From NCBI GenBank assembly GCA_011947345.1, contig JAAVTG010000670.1, positions 124,001-188,000 on the forward strand: a stretch of DNA of 64,000 nt, read 5' to 3'. The translations under genes and the position numbers were made by a program. The notes beneath the pieces are model-generated. The model had not been told where the DNA came from. It made no database searches and saw only the letters and a list, made by a program, of their open reading frames with translations. Positions 44,686 through 54,305 of the stretch are shown piece by piece. How positions within the stretch are numbered: the stretch's first letter is position 1; each line of letters begins with the position of its first letter. The stretch is from Phytophthora quininea. Its lineage: Eukaryota > Oomycota > Peronosporomycetes > Peronosporales > Peronosporaceae.

Positions 44686-46740
44686 TTAATTCTCAGTGTC
44701 CGCCCTCATCTCGGGCGATAGGTACTCCAACGAGACCGTAGGCAGGTCATTTGGCGACAAATCGTTGGCACCCATTGCTCGGATGCTCGCCAGAGTAACA
44801 CTTGTCGGTACCAGCTCGCAAAGCTTGGTCATCAATAGGCGCCCAAGTGCCGATCTTAGTAAGAGAAGGATCGTTGCATCCGAAAGGAATTGCCCTTCCG
44901 TATTTGGGATAACAAGGTCAGTTTGCCCAGTCAGGTATTTCAGCCATTCCTGAGATCCAAAGACAAACGGACAAGTGTTCATGAGAAGCAGTTCAAAACT
45001 GCTGAGTAATCGCAGTGTTTCCCACTGATTCTTCACTTGGGCAGGTTTTCCAGCCAACGCGGTCCCTAGGAATTGCATATAGCTGTGGCGAGTCTTTCCT
45101 AACGGTAGCTGGGACGCCATCGCGCGTTGATGGAAAGACATTTTCTTGTTTGCTCCCATATTAGCAGCAAGAATTCGGTTTAACAGGTGGATGTCAGTGA
45201 TTTCCTTGAAGTTCTGCTCATCTTGAGCAAGATCGCTGCATACCACCGTGGACCACGCTGTCGGGAAGGTGCGCATCGACTCGCGCACTTTGTCCATATT
45301 CTTGCTGGTCTTCAGCAACTCTTGAACTTGGTCCAGATGCTGCATGTTCTGGAAAACGCGATCTTTTCGAGACTCGAGGGAGGTCTCTTCAGCCGAGACT
45401 AGGATTGTTTCTTCTGACATTAATGTCGGCTTGACCTGCTGTTCCAGATTGGCAGTACGTCGTTTAGTTGGTAGTGGTTCTTGTGCAGGTTTGGTGGTAG
45501 TTAGCTTCGGCACTATGAGTATTCCGGGCGTCATCTCCTGCGGAACGTCTGGTTCAAAGTCCTCAAATTCACAGTCCAGAGTTTCCAAAGCGTCAAAGGG
45601 ATTTTCATCCGCGAATGAGCGCTCATTTCGTTTGAAGCCTGACTCGAGTTGACGGGCCATATCGACATCATCATCACTAGTTGCCGACGCCATTTCTGTG
45701 TCCATCTGCATCCTCGCCAAGTCGTCAACCTCTGGGTTTTGGCGGCTAGTAGGACGCGACATCTCCGGCGTGGCAAACGTGACCTCATCTTCACACAACG
45801 CTACCTCCCGGTTCGAGATACCATGGTGCTTGGAAGAGTTCTTCGGGTGGGCAGGAGGAGTTGACACCACCTTCAGTCCTTGGTGGGGAGAGGAACTCTC
45901 ATTTTCGCCTGATTTTGCTGCTTTGCTCATGTGAGGTTTAGCAAGGTGTTGGACAGGCGAAAAGGGCAGTTTCACGGCGTACGGGGATTGTTTGAACCCA
46001 CTTGCACGTTGTGGAGGAGGCGCTAGCGAGCGTCTTCCGCGCGCCAGGTAAAACTTTCTCCCATACACCAACTGATTCGTCACAAAACCGCTTACAACCA
46101 AGCTTGGCGGAGGTTGCTCTTGGCCGAAGTAAAAACGCCAAGTAGGCGTCGTTGCTTGAGCATCCAGATTGACATCTCTCGGCGTCAGGAACAATGGCCT
46201 TGCTCCAAGAGCTGCCAAGCTCATGAACAATGCGTTGGCTGTTTCCGTCGACCTTATTCCAAATATGTCCAGGTAGAACTTGTTCAGGAATGGGGAGCGA
46301 CGCTTGATCTTGAATTTGCGGCCGAGGAGCATAACTTCTTGGCCTACAAGCTCTCGTTCAGCCTCACTCGACCTGACGTGGATCAGGACTCCAGAGGAGA
46401 CTTTCTCCACCAGAACCACTTCGTGGCGAGACAGGGTTTCTTTCACAACAGGGTTGGCATGGTCTTGAATAAACGACTTGAAGACGATGGGCATCGCCAC
46501 AGTCGAGCAGTAGGTTCCGCTGTCAATGATCACCGAGTGAGTCGTTGGCGGCGGCGTAAATGGGCGCGTCTCCGTTACCAGCGCTAGATAGTCTGATTCC
46601 GAAGAGTCATTGCGCTCATACGCTTCTACGAGGCGTGCTGCGTCTTCATCCGACAGTTGCGGTTCCGACAGCAGCGAGGCGTCCGGCTTGCCGAGGCGCG
46701 AGTACTGCTGCGAGAGCAGGTGATCCGCCATCGACGACAT
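44686..46740 (-). CDS. LINE ORF1 protein, intact
   Basis: 684 residues from ATG 46740 (MSSMADHLL), the first Met inside the element. The N-terminal half is basic with a possible RNA-binding fold (residues ~60-230: VVLVEKVSSGVLIHVRS, KFKIKRRSPFLNKFYLDIFG). The middle is Ser/Pro/acidic. The C-terminal third is helical and Leu-rich (LLNRILAANMGANKK to LLLLRSALGRLL). ORF1 proteins package element RNA. No known zinc knuckle is seen. It remains unbroken while ORF2 is not. Confidence 0.75.
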   Translation of the reverse strand: MSSMADHLLSQQYSRLGKPDASLLSEPQLSDEDAARLVEAYERNDSSESDYLALVTETRPFTPPPTTHSVIIDSGTYCSTVAMPIVFKSFIQDHANPVVKETLSRHEVVLVEKVSSGVLIHVRSSEAERELVGQEVMLLGRKFKIKRRSPFLNKFYLDIFGIRSTETANALFMSLAALGARPLFLTPRDVNLDAQATTPTWRFYFGQEQPPPSLVVSGFVTNQLVYGRKFYLARGRRSLAPPPQRASGFKQSPYAVKLPFSPVQHLAKPHMSKAAKSGENESSSPHQGLKVVSTPPAHPKNSSKHHGISNREVALCEDEVTFATPEMSRPTSRQNPEVDDLARMQMDTEMASATSDDDVDMARQLESGFKRNERSFADENPFDALETLDCEFEDFEPDVPQEMTPGILIVPKLTTTKPAQEPLPTKRRTANLEQQVKPTLMSEETILVSAEETSLESRKDRVFQNMQHLDQVQELLKTSKNMDKVRESMRTFPTAWSTVVCSDLAQDEQNFKEITDIHLLNRILAANMGANKKMSFHQRAMASQLPLGKTRHSYMQFLGTALAGKPAQVKNQWETLRLLSSFELLLMNTCPFVFGSQEWLKYLTGQTDLVIPNTEGQFLSDATILLLLRSALGRLLMTKLCELVPTSVTLASIRAMGANDLSPNDLPTVSLEYLSPEMRADTEN

Positions 46741-46801
46741 TGTTCTTCGCAGAAGAGGGGTTAGGGTTCGTCTTGGCAGGTAGCGTGCAAAAACGATTAT
46801 C

Positions 46802-46818
46802 TGACGTATTATCAACAG
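46802..46818. repeat. LINE target-site duplication, right copy
   Basis: Exact match to 40511-40527. Confidence 0.85.
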
Positions 46819-46929
46819 TATTGTTTAATTGTCGTAATGGAGTTCTGCCTTTAGGTAGATAAATTGGCAGTGCATTTTGAAGGAGCTCATCATTCCTGGA
46901 ATGCTTGGCGTTTCGGTTGGGGCCTAGCT

Positions 46930-47815
46930 GAATAGAATGTCATTTCACAGTCTCCATGTGTGGAAGATGATTGCCGTGTGTTCTCTCCACAGAAGGAGTA
47001 CCTTGTGATTTTCTCGCCAACTTGTTCGCAGGTCTTGTGTTGTGGGGAAGAGCAGAAGCCGCCAAGTCAATCGAGTTCTGAATGCCCGACGCCACGGTTT
47101 GTATACGTGTTCCCACATCGATGTAAGCGATGTGCACGCGAAGAAGCAATGCTGTACTGTGTCAATCGCTTGGCACCCAGGGCGTACACATTGCTGAATT
47201 GTCGGGTTCAATGATTTCAAGAAGTATAACCTCGAGCCGACGGTAATACCACCGCAATATAGTCACATCATGAACCACTGGAAGTAGTAGTCCCCACATT
47301 GCTAGTATTTTTGACAGCGTTTGGCGAACACGTCGCCGTGGACATCCCAAATCCTCAAGTGGATGGTGCTCCAGCGCAGGCGCTTGTTCAAGCAGCTTAC
47401 CCCGGTCCTTTTTCCGTAGTTTTGGAAAAAGTCGTACGCTTGGCGTAGTAATATTGGTACTACTCAAAGATAATCCGTGAATCGGAGGTATGTTTGTTGC
47501 ATTTGCCGCTTGGATCTCTCCTGGATGAGATTGAGGTAGCATTCTTGACATGACGTTGCTCAACTGTCTGTAGAGACGAAAAATATCCGTAAGAACAACT
47601 TCAGATCCAAGTATCGGGTGAAGTGTTCAACATATCTGGCGAAGACCGCGGCCGATGAATAATTTTCATCCAGAAAACCGGTAAAATAGTCCAACTTTTC
47701 CACCCAAAGTGCACCATATTGGACTGCACAACGTGAATGTCACTTTTAGTCTGCTGATTGTAGCGACGATCGTTGTGGCCAATTTATTCTGTCCCAATCG
47801 CGCAGTGTTCGACTT
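46930..47815 (-). mobile_element. LINE fragment (second family), copy 1
   Basis: The minus strand encodes MSRMLPQSHPGEIQAANA, LSSTNITTPSVRLFPKL and, after a frame change, NPTIQQCVRPGCQAIDTVQHCFFAC (zinc-binding). The same segments occur at 55475-56483 (+) and 61865-63072 (-). It is truncated at both ends. The right end interrupts a bZIP remnant at 47866. Confidence 0.75.
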
Positions 47816-47865
47816 GCCGCTTATACGATCTCCAACAACACACTGTACTACTGTTTAATTGTTTG

Positions 47866-48064
47866 GGCAGTGACGACGAAGAAACGCTTGCTACAACCAA
47901 GTTGCTAGGCCAGAGAATTCACGTGCCCAGTCAAGTCGATTTCTAATAGGACGACGAGGCCTACCGCGTCAAGATATTCGTCTCAAATTCGACTTGGTGA
48001 CCGCACTGCTGGACTTGCTGAGGAACTTGGAAGACGTCTCTCGGGTCTTGAAGAAGCCATTCTA
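47866..48064 (+). pseudogene. bZIP C-terminal fragment
   Basis: The frame encodes TKLLGQRIHVPSQVDF, a stop at the next codon, then WDDEAYRVKIF and DLVTALLDLLRNLEDVSRVL, the end of the C-terminal domain, terminating at 48062-48064. LINE sequence replaces everything upstream. Confidence 0.75.
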
Positions 48065-48069
48065 GCCTG

Positions 48070-48560
48070 GTAACTTTAAAAATGGGACGAAAGACGAGGC
48101 CGGAAGAGATTTGTTCTCAGTGACTCGCACTGGCGGGCACCCCATAATCGTCACCGTGGTGCTTTGGATTTGAGTTACAGCGTCGAGCAGACCACAGAGG
48201 ACGCAAGTTGGATAGCCAAAGCGTTCTCGCCCTGCCGAACAGACAACGAGTGAGCACACCAATCCACCAGCCCACGTTTCTGACGAGATACCATCGACCA
48301 AAAACTTTGGCAGCCGTCGAGAATGTCAAAAGTAGCATCGGGAGTTGCTGCATGTAGAAAGGGGCTGCGAATACGTTCATGGGCTGAAGAACTCGCCAGT
48401 TTCGAGAGACTTGTTGACGATACATGACGTGTCGCTCTCGGGTTTTTCGCAAAATGGAGAGCTTTCGTGAAATTATTAGGAGCAGCTCCACTGCCCGCGA
48501 AGTTAGCGTCACATCCTCACAGCAATCCAGCTTACACTCTGGGGGTGAACAATTTTAAAC
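48070..48560. other. Intergenic region with a duplicated 28-bp string
   Basis: TTTTTCGCAAAATGGAGAGC and its continuation (48443-48470) recur at about 52551-52579, with AGGAGCAGCTC following in both. A minus-strand hydrophobic frame (48512-48117) lacks any recognisable motif. Confidence 0.4.
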
Positions 48561-48566
48561 CGAATA

Positions 48567-49513
48567 CTAAGCGCTAAGAAACTGGCAAAGCGCGTCATCT
48601 GCCAGCTTCCCTTCTGCCGTCACACGCGCGTTGCCGAATACAATGGACACATCTCCCACATTGCCGAGTATGCGCAGCAGAGGCGTTATCATGTCTGCAT
48701 GGTACTGCAGTCTGGCTACGCGTCCGATCGAGAAGTCCCAGTTCAAATGCAGAGACCCTCGCATCTCTACTTGATGCCCCAGGAGCCTGGCTGCAATCCT
48801 GCTCCCGTTTGCATCGTTCAGCAGGTGCGGGAATGCTTGGCGCAACGCCGTCTCGGAAATGGTGACCTGTACGACGGAGGTCGCGACCACTGCGTCGGCG
48901 ACACCTTTCTCTAGGGACATGAGCTGGACCTGAAAATCTTGGTAGCAAGCTGGCATGAATTTCCAGAACGCCAGCACCGCCTTGAGGCCGCCGAAGATGA
49001 CATCGGACGTCATCGTTTCCTGCAGAAACGTAACTTGGGCCTGGGAGCTGTCGGAGCTGTCCTTAAACCCGTATTGAAAGAGCCGAAAGTACTCCACCGC
49101 GTGTTGCCAGGTGCTTGTCTTCATCGATACGACGGGCGACAGACGCTGTCGTTGCTGAGTGAGCCTGTACAGCTCCGCTTTCAGCGCCTGAAGCTCCTTG
49201 GTCTTGTCTTTCTCCTTGTCACGGATCCGCTGTCGGTATCGCGCGACGCACTCGCGGTGGCGTTGTCGATGAAGTTCGAGGGAGCTCGTCGAAGTCGTCG
49301 ACGGTTCGTTTGGCTTGATTGTCGTCATCAAGGAGGCTTGTACGTTTTCCCCGACGCGTAGTTTTGGTCCGCCAATTGCTCCAAGTCAATCGAGTTGTCG
49401 TAGTTGGGGTGAGCTCTGCCGTAAACAGGAACGGAGCGCGCTATCACCGTGCCGATAACTTCGTCACTCAGCCACTGGGTGTTCGGCGGATAAAGTGCGC
49501 TACCGTGCATCAT
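48567..49513 (-). CDS. bZIP transcription factor, His variant, one frame change
   Basis: ATG 49513 opens MMHGSALYPPNTQWLSDEV, the conserved N-terminal motif. The frame changes near 49330 (CCTCCTTGATG) and continues as MTTIKPNEPSTTST. The basic region HRECVARYR puts His at the Asn position. Zipper positions +10 is Lys, +17 and +24 Leu. The C-terminal domain is complete (FLQETMTSDVIFGGLKAV, FPHLLNDANG, NWDFSIGRV, MITPLLRILGNVGDVSIVF) and ends at 48567. It belongs to a subgroup with Gln/Glu in FLQETM, together with the genes at 49.8 and 53.1 kb. Confidence 0.8.
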
Positions 49514-49817
49514 AACTGAAGAGGAGAAAGAAGAAGGTGACTGCGACTCGGTCGATTTGGAAGTGGCGAGTCTCGACAGAGAGCTTACAGTTAACTCCCT
49601 CGTGCCTCTTCCTGGTACGTTTACAGCAGATGCCGAATTGGTAATCGCCACGAGCGACTTGAACCTTGATGTGTGAAATCTCTTGCTTCTTTTCCGGAGG
49701 CTGCAGATCACGACACCAACAGAAGTACTTCGAAGTATTCCTTCTCGCAACGGTATGGATATGCATTTTCTCATTCCTAACCAAGGAGTGTGGCTCTACA
49801 TTTTCATGGTCCAAGAT

Positions 49818-50756
49818 TTACCCTCGCACATGTTCGTCCACCAACCTGCTCTCGGGTGTAATGCTAGCTTTACCAAATACGAGTGACACGTCTTCCAAGT
49901 TGCCAAGCAATCGCAGCAGCGGAGTCATGAGATCAGACTTGTACACCAGCGCAGTAACTCGGCTGGTGTCGCGGTCCCATTCGAACCGCAAATATCCGGT
50001 CATCCGGACTTGCTGACCAAGCAGTCTCGTCGCTAGCGGAGACCGTGGAATTCCTTGATCGGCATCCCCAGCAGATGCGGGAAGGCGAGTTGTAGCGTGG
50101 CTTCCGTGACTGTGAACGTCCCCACAGTCGTCGCCAGCACCGAGTTTTCGGCGCCCTCCAGACACATGAGCTCAATGTTCAAGTCCTGGTAGCAGCGCGA
50201 GATGAAGCGCCAGTTGGCCAGCACTGCATTCGGCCCTGCACTGAGCCGAAGCTCACGTCGGATGCCATCGTGGACTGCAAGAAGTGCAACTGGACGCGAG
50301 AGTCGTGCGGTGGCAATGTCGTCTCGGAATTGAATAGAGATGCGCTCGTGGTCGGCGCCTTGGAGCCGTTGCGGAAGAGTCGAAAGTACTCGGACGCCAC
50401 ACTCCACGGATTCGACTGGGCCGGCAGGTGGGAAACGAAGAGCAGGCGACGGTGCTCCAATTGTCGAATCTCTTCCTCCAGCTGCTGCTTGTTGGCTTCC
50501 TGGGCGCTCTCCTTCAAGCGGAGTCGCTGTCTGTATCGAGCCATGCAGGCCCGATGGTTTCACGACGTCGAGCGAGTTTCTCTGCGATCTGGTCTCGTCT
50601 GGACTGGGTCGTCGGCGAGTCTTGAGCCGTCTTGGACAAGTATTTCTTGGATACTTGGATGGCGTTCGCCATGAGCTGCATCTCCGACATTTGCCTGGCG
50701 TCTTGAGCGTTCACAGGCCTGGTGTTCTGCATTGGTTTGCACGGGATTCTGCTCAT
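49818..50756 (-). pseudogene. bZIP, second His variant, several frame changes
   Basis: Probable start ATG 50756 (MSRIPCKPM). The frame changes just before the basic region, HRACMARYR, which again has His at the Asn position. The zipper has Gln at +10 and Leu at +17 and +24. After NPWSVASEYFRLFRNG the frame changes near 50220 into NAVLANWRFISRCYQDLNIEL and TVTEATLQLAFPHLL, and again near 50050 into TRLLGQQVRMTGYLRFEWD, ending at 49818. Three switches make it the most broken full-length member. Confidence 0.72.
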
Positions 50757-51182
50757 GGCACGTGATGTCTGTGGGGGCCAATTCTGGAATGATGAGAGCT
50801 CCCCAGCCTGCCGGGAGAATGGCACAAACAACTGGCGCGGTCAAATCGCAGCTGGTACGCTTGGACACGTGCAGTGTTTTGCCACTTCAGATATTTGTCA
50901 TCGGTGAGTGGAGTTGTTCCCCGCTGTGTGAAAAACTGCTGAACCGCAGCACCGACTAAGTGGATCCTCCGTGTTCGTGTACATTTCCTTCTCGCTTCTA
51001 TCGTCCAGCTATCGTTGAGCAGAATGGTAAAACCTTCGGATGCCTTGGATTTGACCTGCTGTTAGGGAACATCCGCACACGAAATGCGCGTGAAGTCCTC
51101 GGGATAGGTCAGCAGAGTCCCCAACGTTGTTTCCAGTCGCCCGAGTGTCTTGTCTGCGCGAAATCAATCATGGAGAATCTAC

Positions 51183-51989
51183 CTAGAGCAACAGGAACGT
51201 TTTCTTCCAGACCCGAGAGACGTCAACCAAGTTCCCCAGCAACCCCAGCAGCGCCGTCTCCACGTCAAGCTTCGAGACGAGCATCTGGACGCGGCCGGTC
51301 TCGTCGTCCCAGTGGAAGTCGATTTGGCTCTGGATGCGAAGTCTCTGGCCGAGCAACTTGGTAGCAAGTTCCGCCTCGTCGTCGTCGCCCGAGTGGCAGC
51401 CCAGAACGTACCGCAGTGAACGGTTGGAGACCGTGAAAGCGATAGTGGAGACCGTCGTCACGACGCCGTCGCCGCCGCTTTCCATTCGCCGCAAATGCCA
51501 CTCGAATTCCGGACAGCACAGCATGTGGAGCTCCCAGCAGTTGACCATGGCCTCGACGCCACAGCGAGGCCCGTCAATGACGTCCGGCGCCATGACAGCT
51601 CGTAGGAAAGCGAGTTGTCGCTGCTGCTGCGTCGTCGTGCCGTAGGCTCGAGCTTTGTAGCCAAAGCGAAAGATGCGAAAGTATTCACCGACGACACACC
51701 AGGGAGATCTGCTCCTGAAGGTGTTTGCAGCAATTCGCTGCTTCTTTCGATCGAGTCTACGGATTTCCAGCTGCAAGTCTGCAATATTCTCTTCGAGACG
51801 GACAGTTCCGTCGCGCTGCTTCTTCCGGTACTGAACCGCTTTGACCCGACAGCGTTCACGGTTCTTGGCTTCTTGCTCATGGACGGCAGCAACCAGATCA
51901 GTCCACGAGTCTTCGTCTGCTAGAATGCCTGGCGACACGATCGTTGGAGTTGTGTGAAGATATGTCGCCGAACTTTGGTTCGATGCCAT
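51183..51989 (-). CDS. bZIP transcription factor, second Cys variant, intact
   Basis: 268 residues from ATG 51989 (MASNQSSATY). The basic region is CRVKAVQYR: Cys at the Asn position, and Gln replaces the usual Arg two residues before the final Arg. Zipper leucines at +10, +17 and +24 are all present. Then comes SPWCVVGEYFRIFRFGYKA and the C-terminal domain (FLRAVMAPDVIDGPRCGVEA, CCPEFEWHLRRME, FHWDDETGRVQML, ALLGLLGNLVDVSRVW). The frame is open upstream of the ATG but lacks another Met. It is divergent from the gene at 53148. Confidence 0.87.
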   Translation of the reverse strand: MASNQSSATYLHTTPTIVSPGILADEDSWTDLVAAVHEQEAKNRERCRVKAVQYRKKQRDGTVRLEENIADLQLEIRRLDRKKQRIAANTFRSRSPWCVVGEYFRIFRFGYKARAYGTTTQQQRQLAFLRAVMAPDVIDGPRCGVEAMVNCWELHMLCCPEFEWHLRRMESGGDGVVTTVSTIAFTVSNRSLRYVLGCHSGDDDEAELATKLLGQRLRIQSQIDFHWDDETGRVQMLVSKLDVETALLGLLGNLVDVSRVWKKTFLLL

Positions 51990-53147
51990 TTCTTCGAGGA
52001 CCTCGTGGGTAAATTTGCTGGCTGGTCTTGCTTGCTCAGATGCTTGAGCGGGTCTCGATTGATTCGGAAGTGCGAGCTGAGCGTCTTTGGCGACCAACCT
52101 GCATCGGCAGGACGGCAGATCGTTGTCCCGGGCTGTGGGCGAACCCGTAAACTTGATGTCGGTTGAGCGTCACAAGGGCTCAGTCTCCGCCAGCACACAT
52201 GTGAGCCGACGGTCAAACACAAACATATTTCGATGTCCGGTTATTTGATTGGTCAACTTCACTTGCGATTATCTCGATAACTCTAAATGGTTCGTTAGTA
52301 TCATCAATATATTTTGATGACGACGCTGTCGCGGTACGAGCACCGGCATCATCACTAGCACCGCATCAACGCGGGGCCTACATCATCAGCGCCGCGTCAT
52401 CGCGCCGCCTTCATAATCTCCGCCAACGAGTGGCGAAGCGAAAACCTCGGGCGCTGAACGAGGAGTACTGCTAGGCTAACATCTAAGCAATTCACTTCGC
52501 ACTTTACTTTCTCGGGCTCAAGCGTGCTATAATGTCGCTGGGAGCGATGTTTTTTTCGCAAAATGGAGAGCTTTCGTGACACTATTCGCATTTGGGGCTC
52601 TGTGACGCATCATGAGGAGCAGCTCTACCGACACTACTAGCTCGCAATAGACTACAAGTGCTGCTGGTTGCACTCCTTACTTCGACGGACAGCTCCTGTT
52701 GTGGCCTGACTGACCGTAATTGGTGCGTGTACACGTCAGTGAAGGCTCACCACGGAGCTCATGGTTATGCTTGTCCGATCCGGGAACTCCTGCCAATACA
52801 GCGAACAAACAGTGCTCACAATATGTGGTACATGCATGAGACGGAAGCTGCAGGTGGCTATCCTAAAACACCACACCACAATGTAGCAAGCTATCCATGA
52901 GCTCGGCACAAATTGATTCGCCTCTGCCTTCGCAGCTTCACGCGAGGTGTAGAGTTTAACGTTTGGAACAGGGAAACTGTACGTGGCGATGCAAGAGGAT
53001 GTCTCAATTCACTAGCTGAACAGGGCGGCGTCGTGAGCAAAGCTGGTCGGATTCAGAAAAGCGAACTCGTCATAATCCGAGAGTTCGTCACCGCTTCGAA
53101 ACTTTGGTATCTCCTTACTGTTGAATCCACCACCATCCAGACAAGAG
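51990..53147. other. 1.16-kb region between divergent bZIP genes
   Basis: Should contain both promoters. At 52551-52579 it repeats a string also found at 48443. A CATCAT/CATCG-rich patch lies at 52340-52400. No gene recognised. Confidence 0.45.
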
Positions 53148-54305
53148 ATGAGGGACAGCACGCTTCGCCCTCCGAACCTCCACCAGTTGAGCGACACCGT
53201 CGTAGGTCAAGTGCTTTTGCGTTCAAGAAAAAGGTTTTCGTTTGGTGACGACAGCAACTCCCACGAAAGCGTCTTACCCTCCACGTCACAGCTCACGCCC
53301 GGCAATTGCGGACAAGAACCAGCAGAGTTTGCAGCCGACCTGTCACCGGCCCATTTCTCCATCACTGTTTGTACCAGGACGGTATCTGCTGCTCTTCGCG
53401 AGCGCGCCCGACAGCACATGGCACGACACCGGAAGGAGTTGCAAGACAAGACAATCTCCTGCGAGAAGGACGTGCAGCGACTGCAAGCAGAGATTCAACA
53501 ACTCGAGCAGCAGCAACGGCTTTTATCGAGAATATCGGCGACAACAACTCTGTGTAGAATTGCTGCTGAATATTTTCGCTTGTTTCGGAACGGCTCCAAT
53601 CTCGGGACTCAATCGCGAGGACAAACGTCAAAGTCCAGTTATTTGCCAGTGCAAGCCAAGTTTCTGCAGGAAACGATGGCCCCTGACATTGTCTACGGTG
53701 GTCTCGAGGCGGTGCCGGCGTACTGGAAGTTTGTGGCATTTTGCTACCAAGATTTCGAACTGAAGCTGACGAGTCTGAAGAATGGAGCCGACGCCTCGGT
53801 CGTCGCCACCACAACTACGAAATTCACGATCTCGGAGACCACGTTGCTCCACGCTTTTCTGCACTTGCTGAACGACGGAGCCGGCAAACCGATCGCCGCC
53901 AAACTGCTGGGACAACAGGTGGAGATGCGAGGGTCTCTACACTTCCACTGGGACTTCTCGAGCGGACGCGTGGCCAAATTGTTGTACGATGCAGACATGC
54001 TAGCGCCTCTGCTACGTGTACTCGGCAACGTGGAGGATATTTCCGTTGTGTTCGGTAGCGCGCGTGACGACAATGGGAAAGTTGATTTCGTGAGTCTGGT
54101 GTCGAGTATAAGCTTGGCCCGCCCAATGCTCGCACAGCCGCTAGGAAGCAGCAGAAGACCGGTATCCATGATACGTGTGGCACGAGACGAGTCGATTAGT
54201 CACGGCCGAAGGTTTTGTCGCCATTTTGTCATTCCCGAACGTTTAGTCATTTCCGAACTCGTCTTCAAACCAGCAACCGGATCCGTCCTCAACAAAAATG
54301 CATGA
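53148..54305 (+). CDS. bZIP transcription factor, Ala variant, with read-through tail
   Basis: ATG 53148 opens MRDSTLRPPNLHQLSDTVV, the conserved N-terminal motif. The basic region ARQHMARHR has Ala at the Asn position; the zipper has Cys at +10 and Leu at +17 and +24. The C-terminal domain is complete (FLQETMAPDIVYGGLEAV, FHWDFSSGRVAKL, APLLRVLGNVEDISVVFGSAR). After GSAR the paralogues end within ~12 residues with a T-x-x-GKL pattern, which is present one frame over and ends at TGA 54091-54093. In the current frame the protein instead reads ~70 unrelated residues to 54305, overlapping the next gene by 8 bp. Confidence 0.82.
   Translation: MRDSTLRPPNLHQLSDTVVGQVLLRSRKRFSFGDDSNSHESVLPSTSQLTPGNCGQEPAEFAADLSPAHFSITVCTRTVSAALRERARQHMARHRKELQDKTISCEKDVQRLQAEIQQLEQQQRLLSRISATTTLCRIAAEYFRLFRNGSNLGTQSRGQTSKSSYLPVQAKFLQETMAPDIVYGGLEAVPAYWKFVAFCYQDFELKLTSLKNGADASVVATTTTKFTISETTLLHAFLHLLNDGAGKPIAAKLLGQQVEMRGSLHFHWDFSSGRVAKLLYDADMLAPLLRVLGNVEDISVVFGSARDDNGKVDFVSLVSSISLARPMLAQPLGSSRRPVSMIRVARDESISHGRRFCRHFVIPERLVISELVFKPATGSVLNKNA
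54229..54258 (+). promoter_or_regulatory. Tandem initiator elements of bZIP gene
   Basis: TCATTCCCGAAC (54229-54240) and TCATTTCCGAAC (54247-54258) lie 18 bp apart, 40 bp upstream of ATG 54298. Both match the core seen before other bZIP genes. Confidence 0.55.

Larger units (their letters stand above)
40528..46801 (-). mobile_element. Near-complete L1-like non-LTR retrotransposon, 6.27 kb
   Basis: It is flanked by a perfect 17-bp duplication. It has an intact ORF1 (46740-44686), and ORF2 starts one base after ORF1 stops (ATG 44684). ORF2 holds endonuclease, reverse transcriptase and a zinc-binding C-terminus but has several frame changes. The 3' end lacks a clear poly-A and finishes in TTAATCAACTTATATTTC, resembling other LINE ends here. 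The perfect duplication points to fairly recent insertion. Confidence 0.88.

Noticed and set aside
48117..48512. Minus-strand 131-codon frame, possible membrane protein
   Set aside because: Moderately hydrophobic but without clear segments, homologues or start context; part of its sequence is the repeated 28-bp string.
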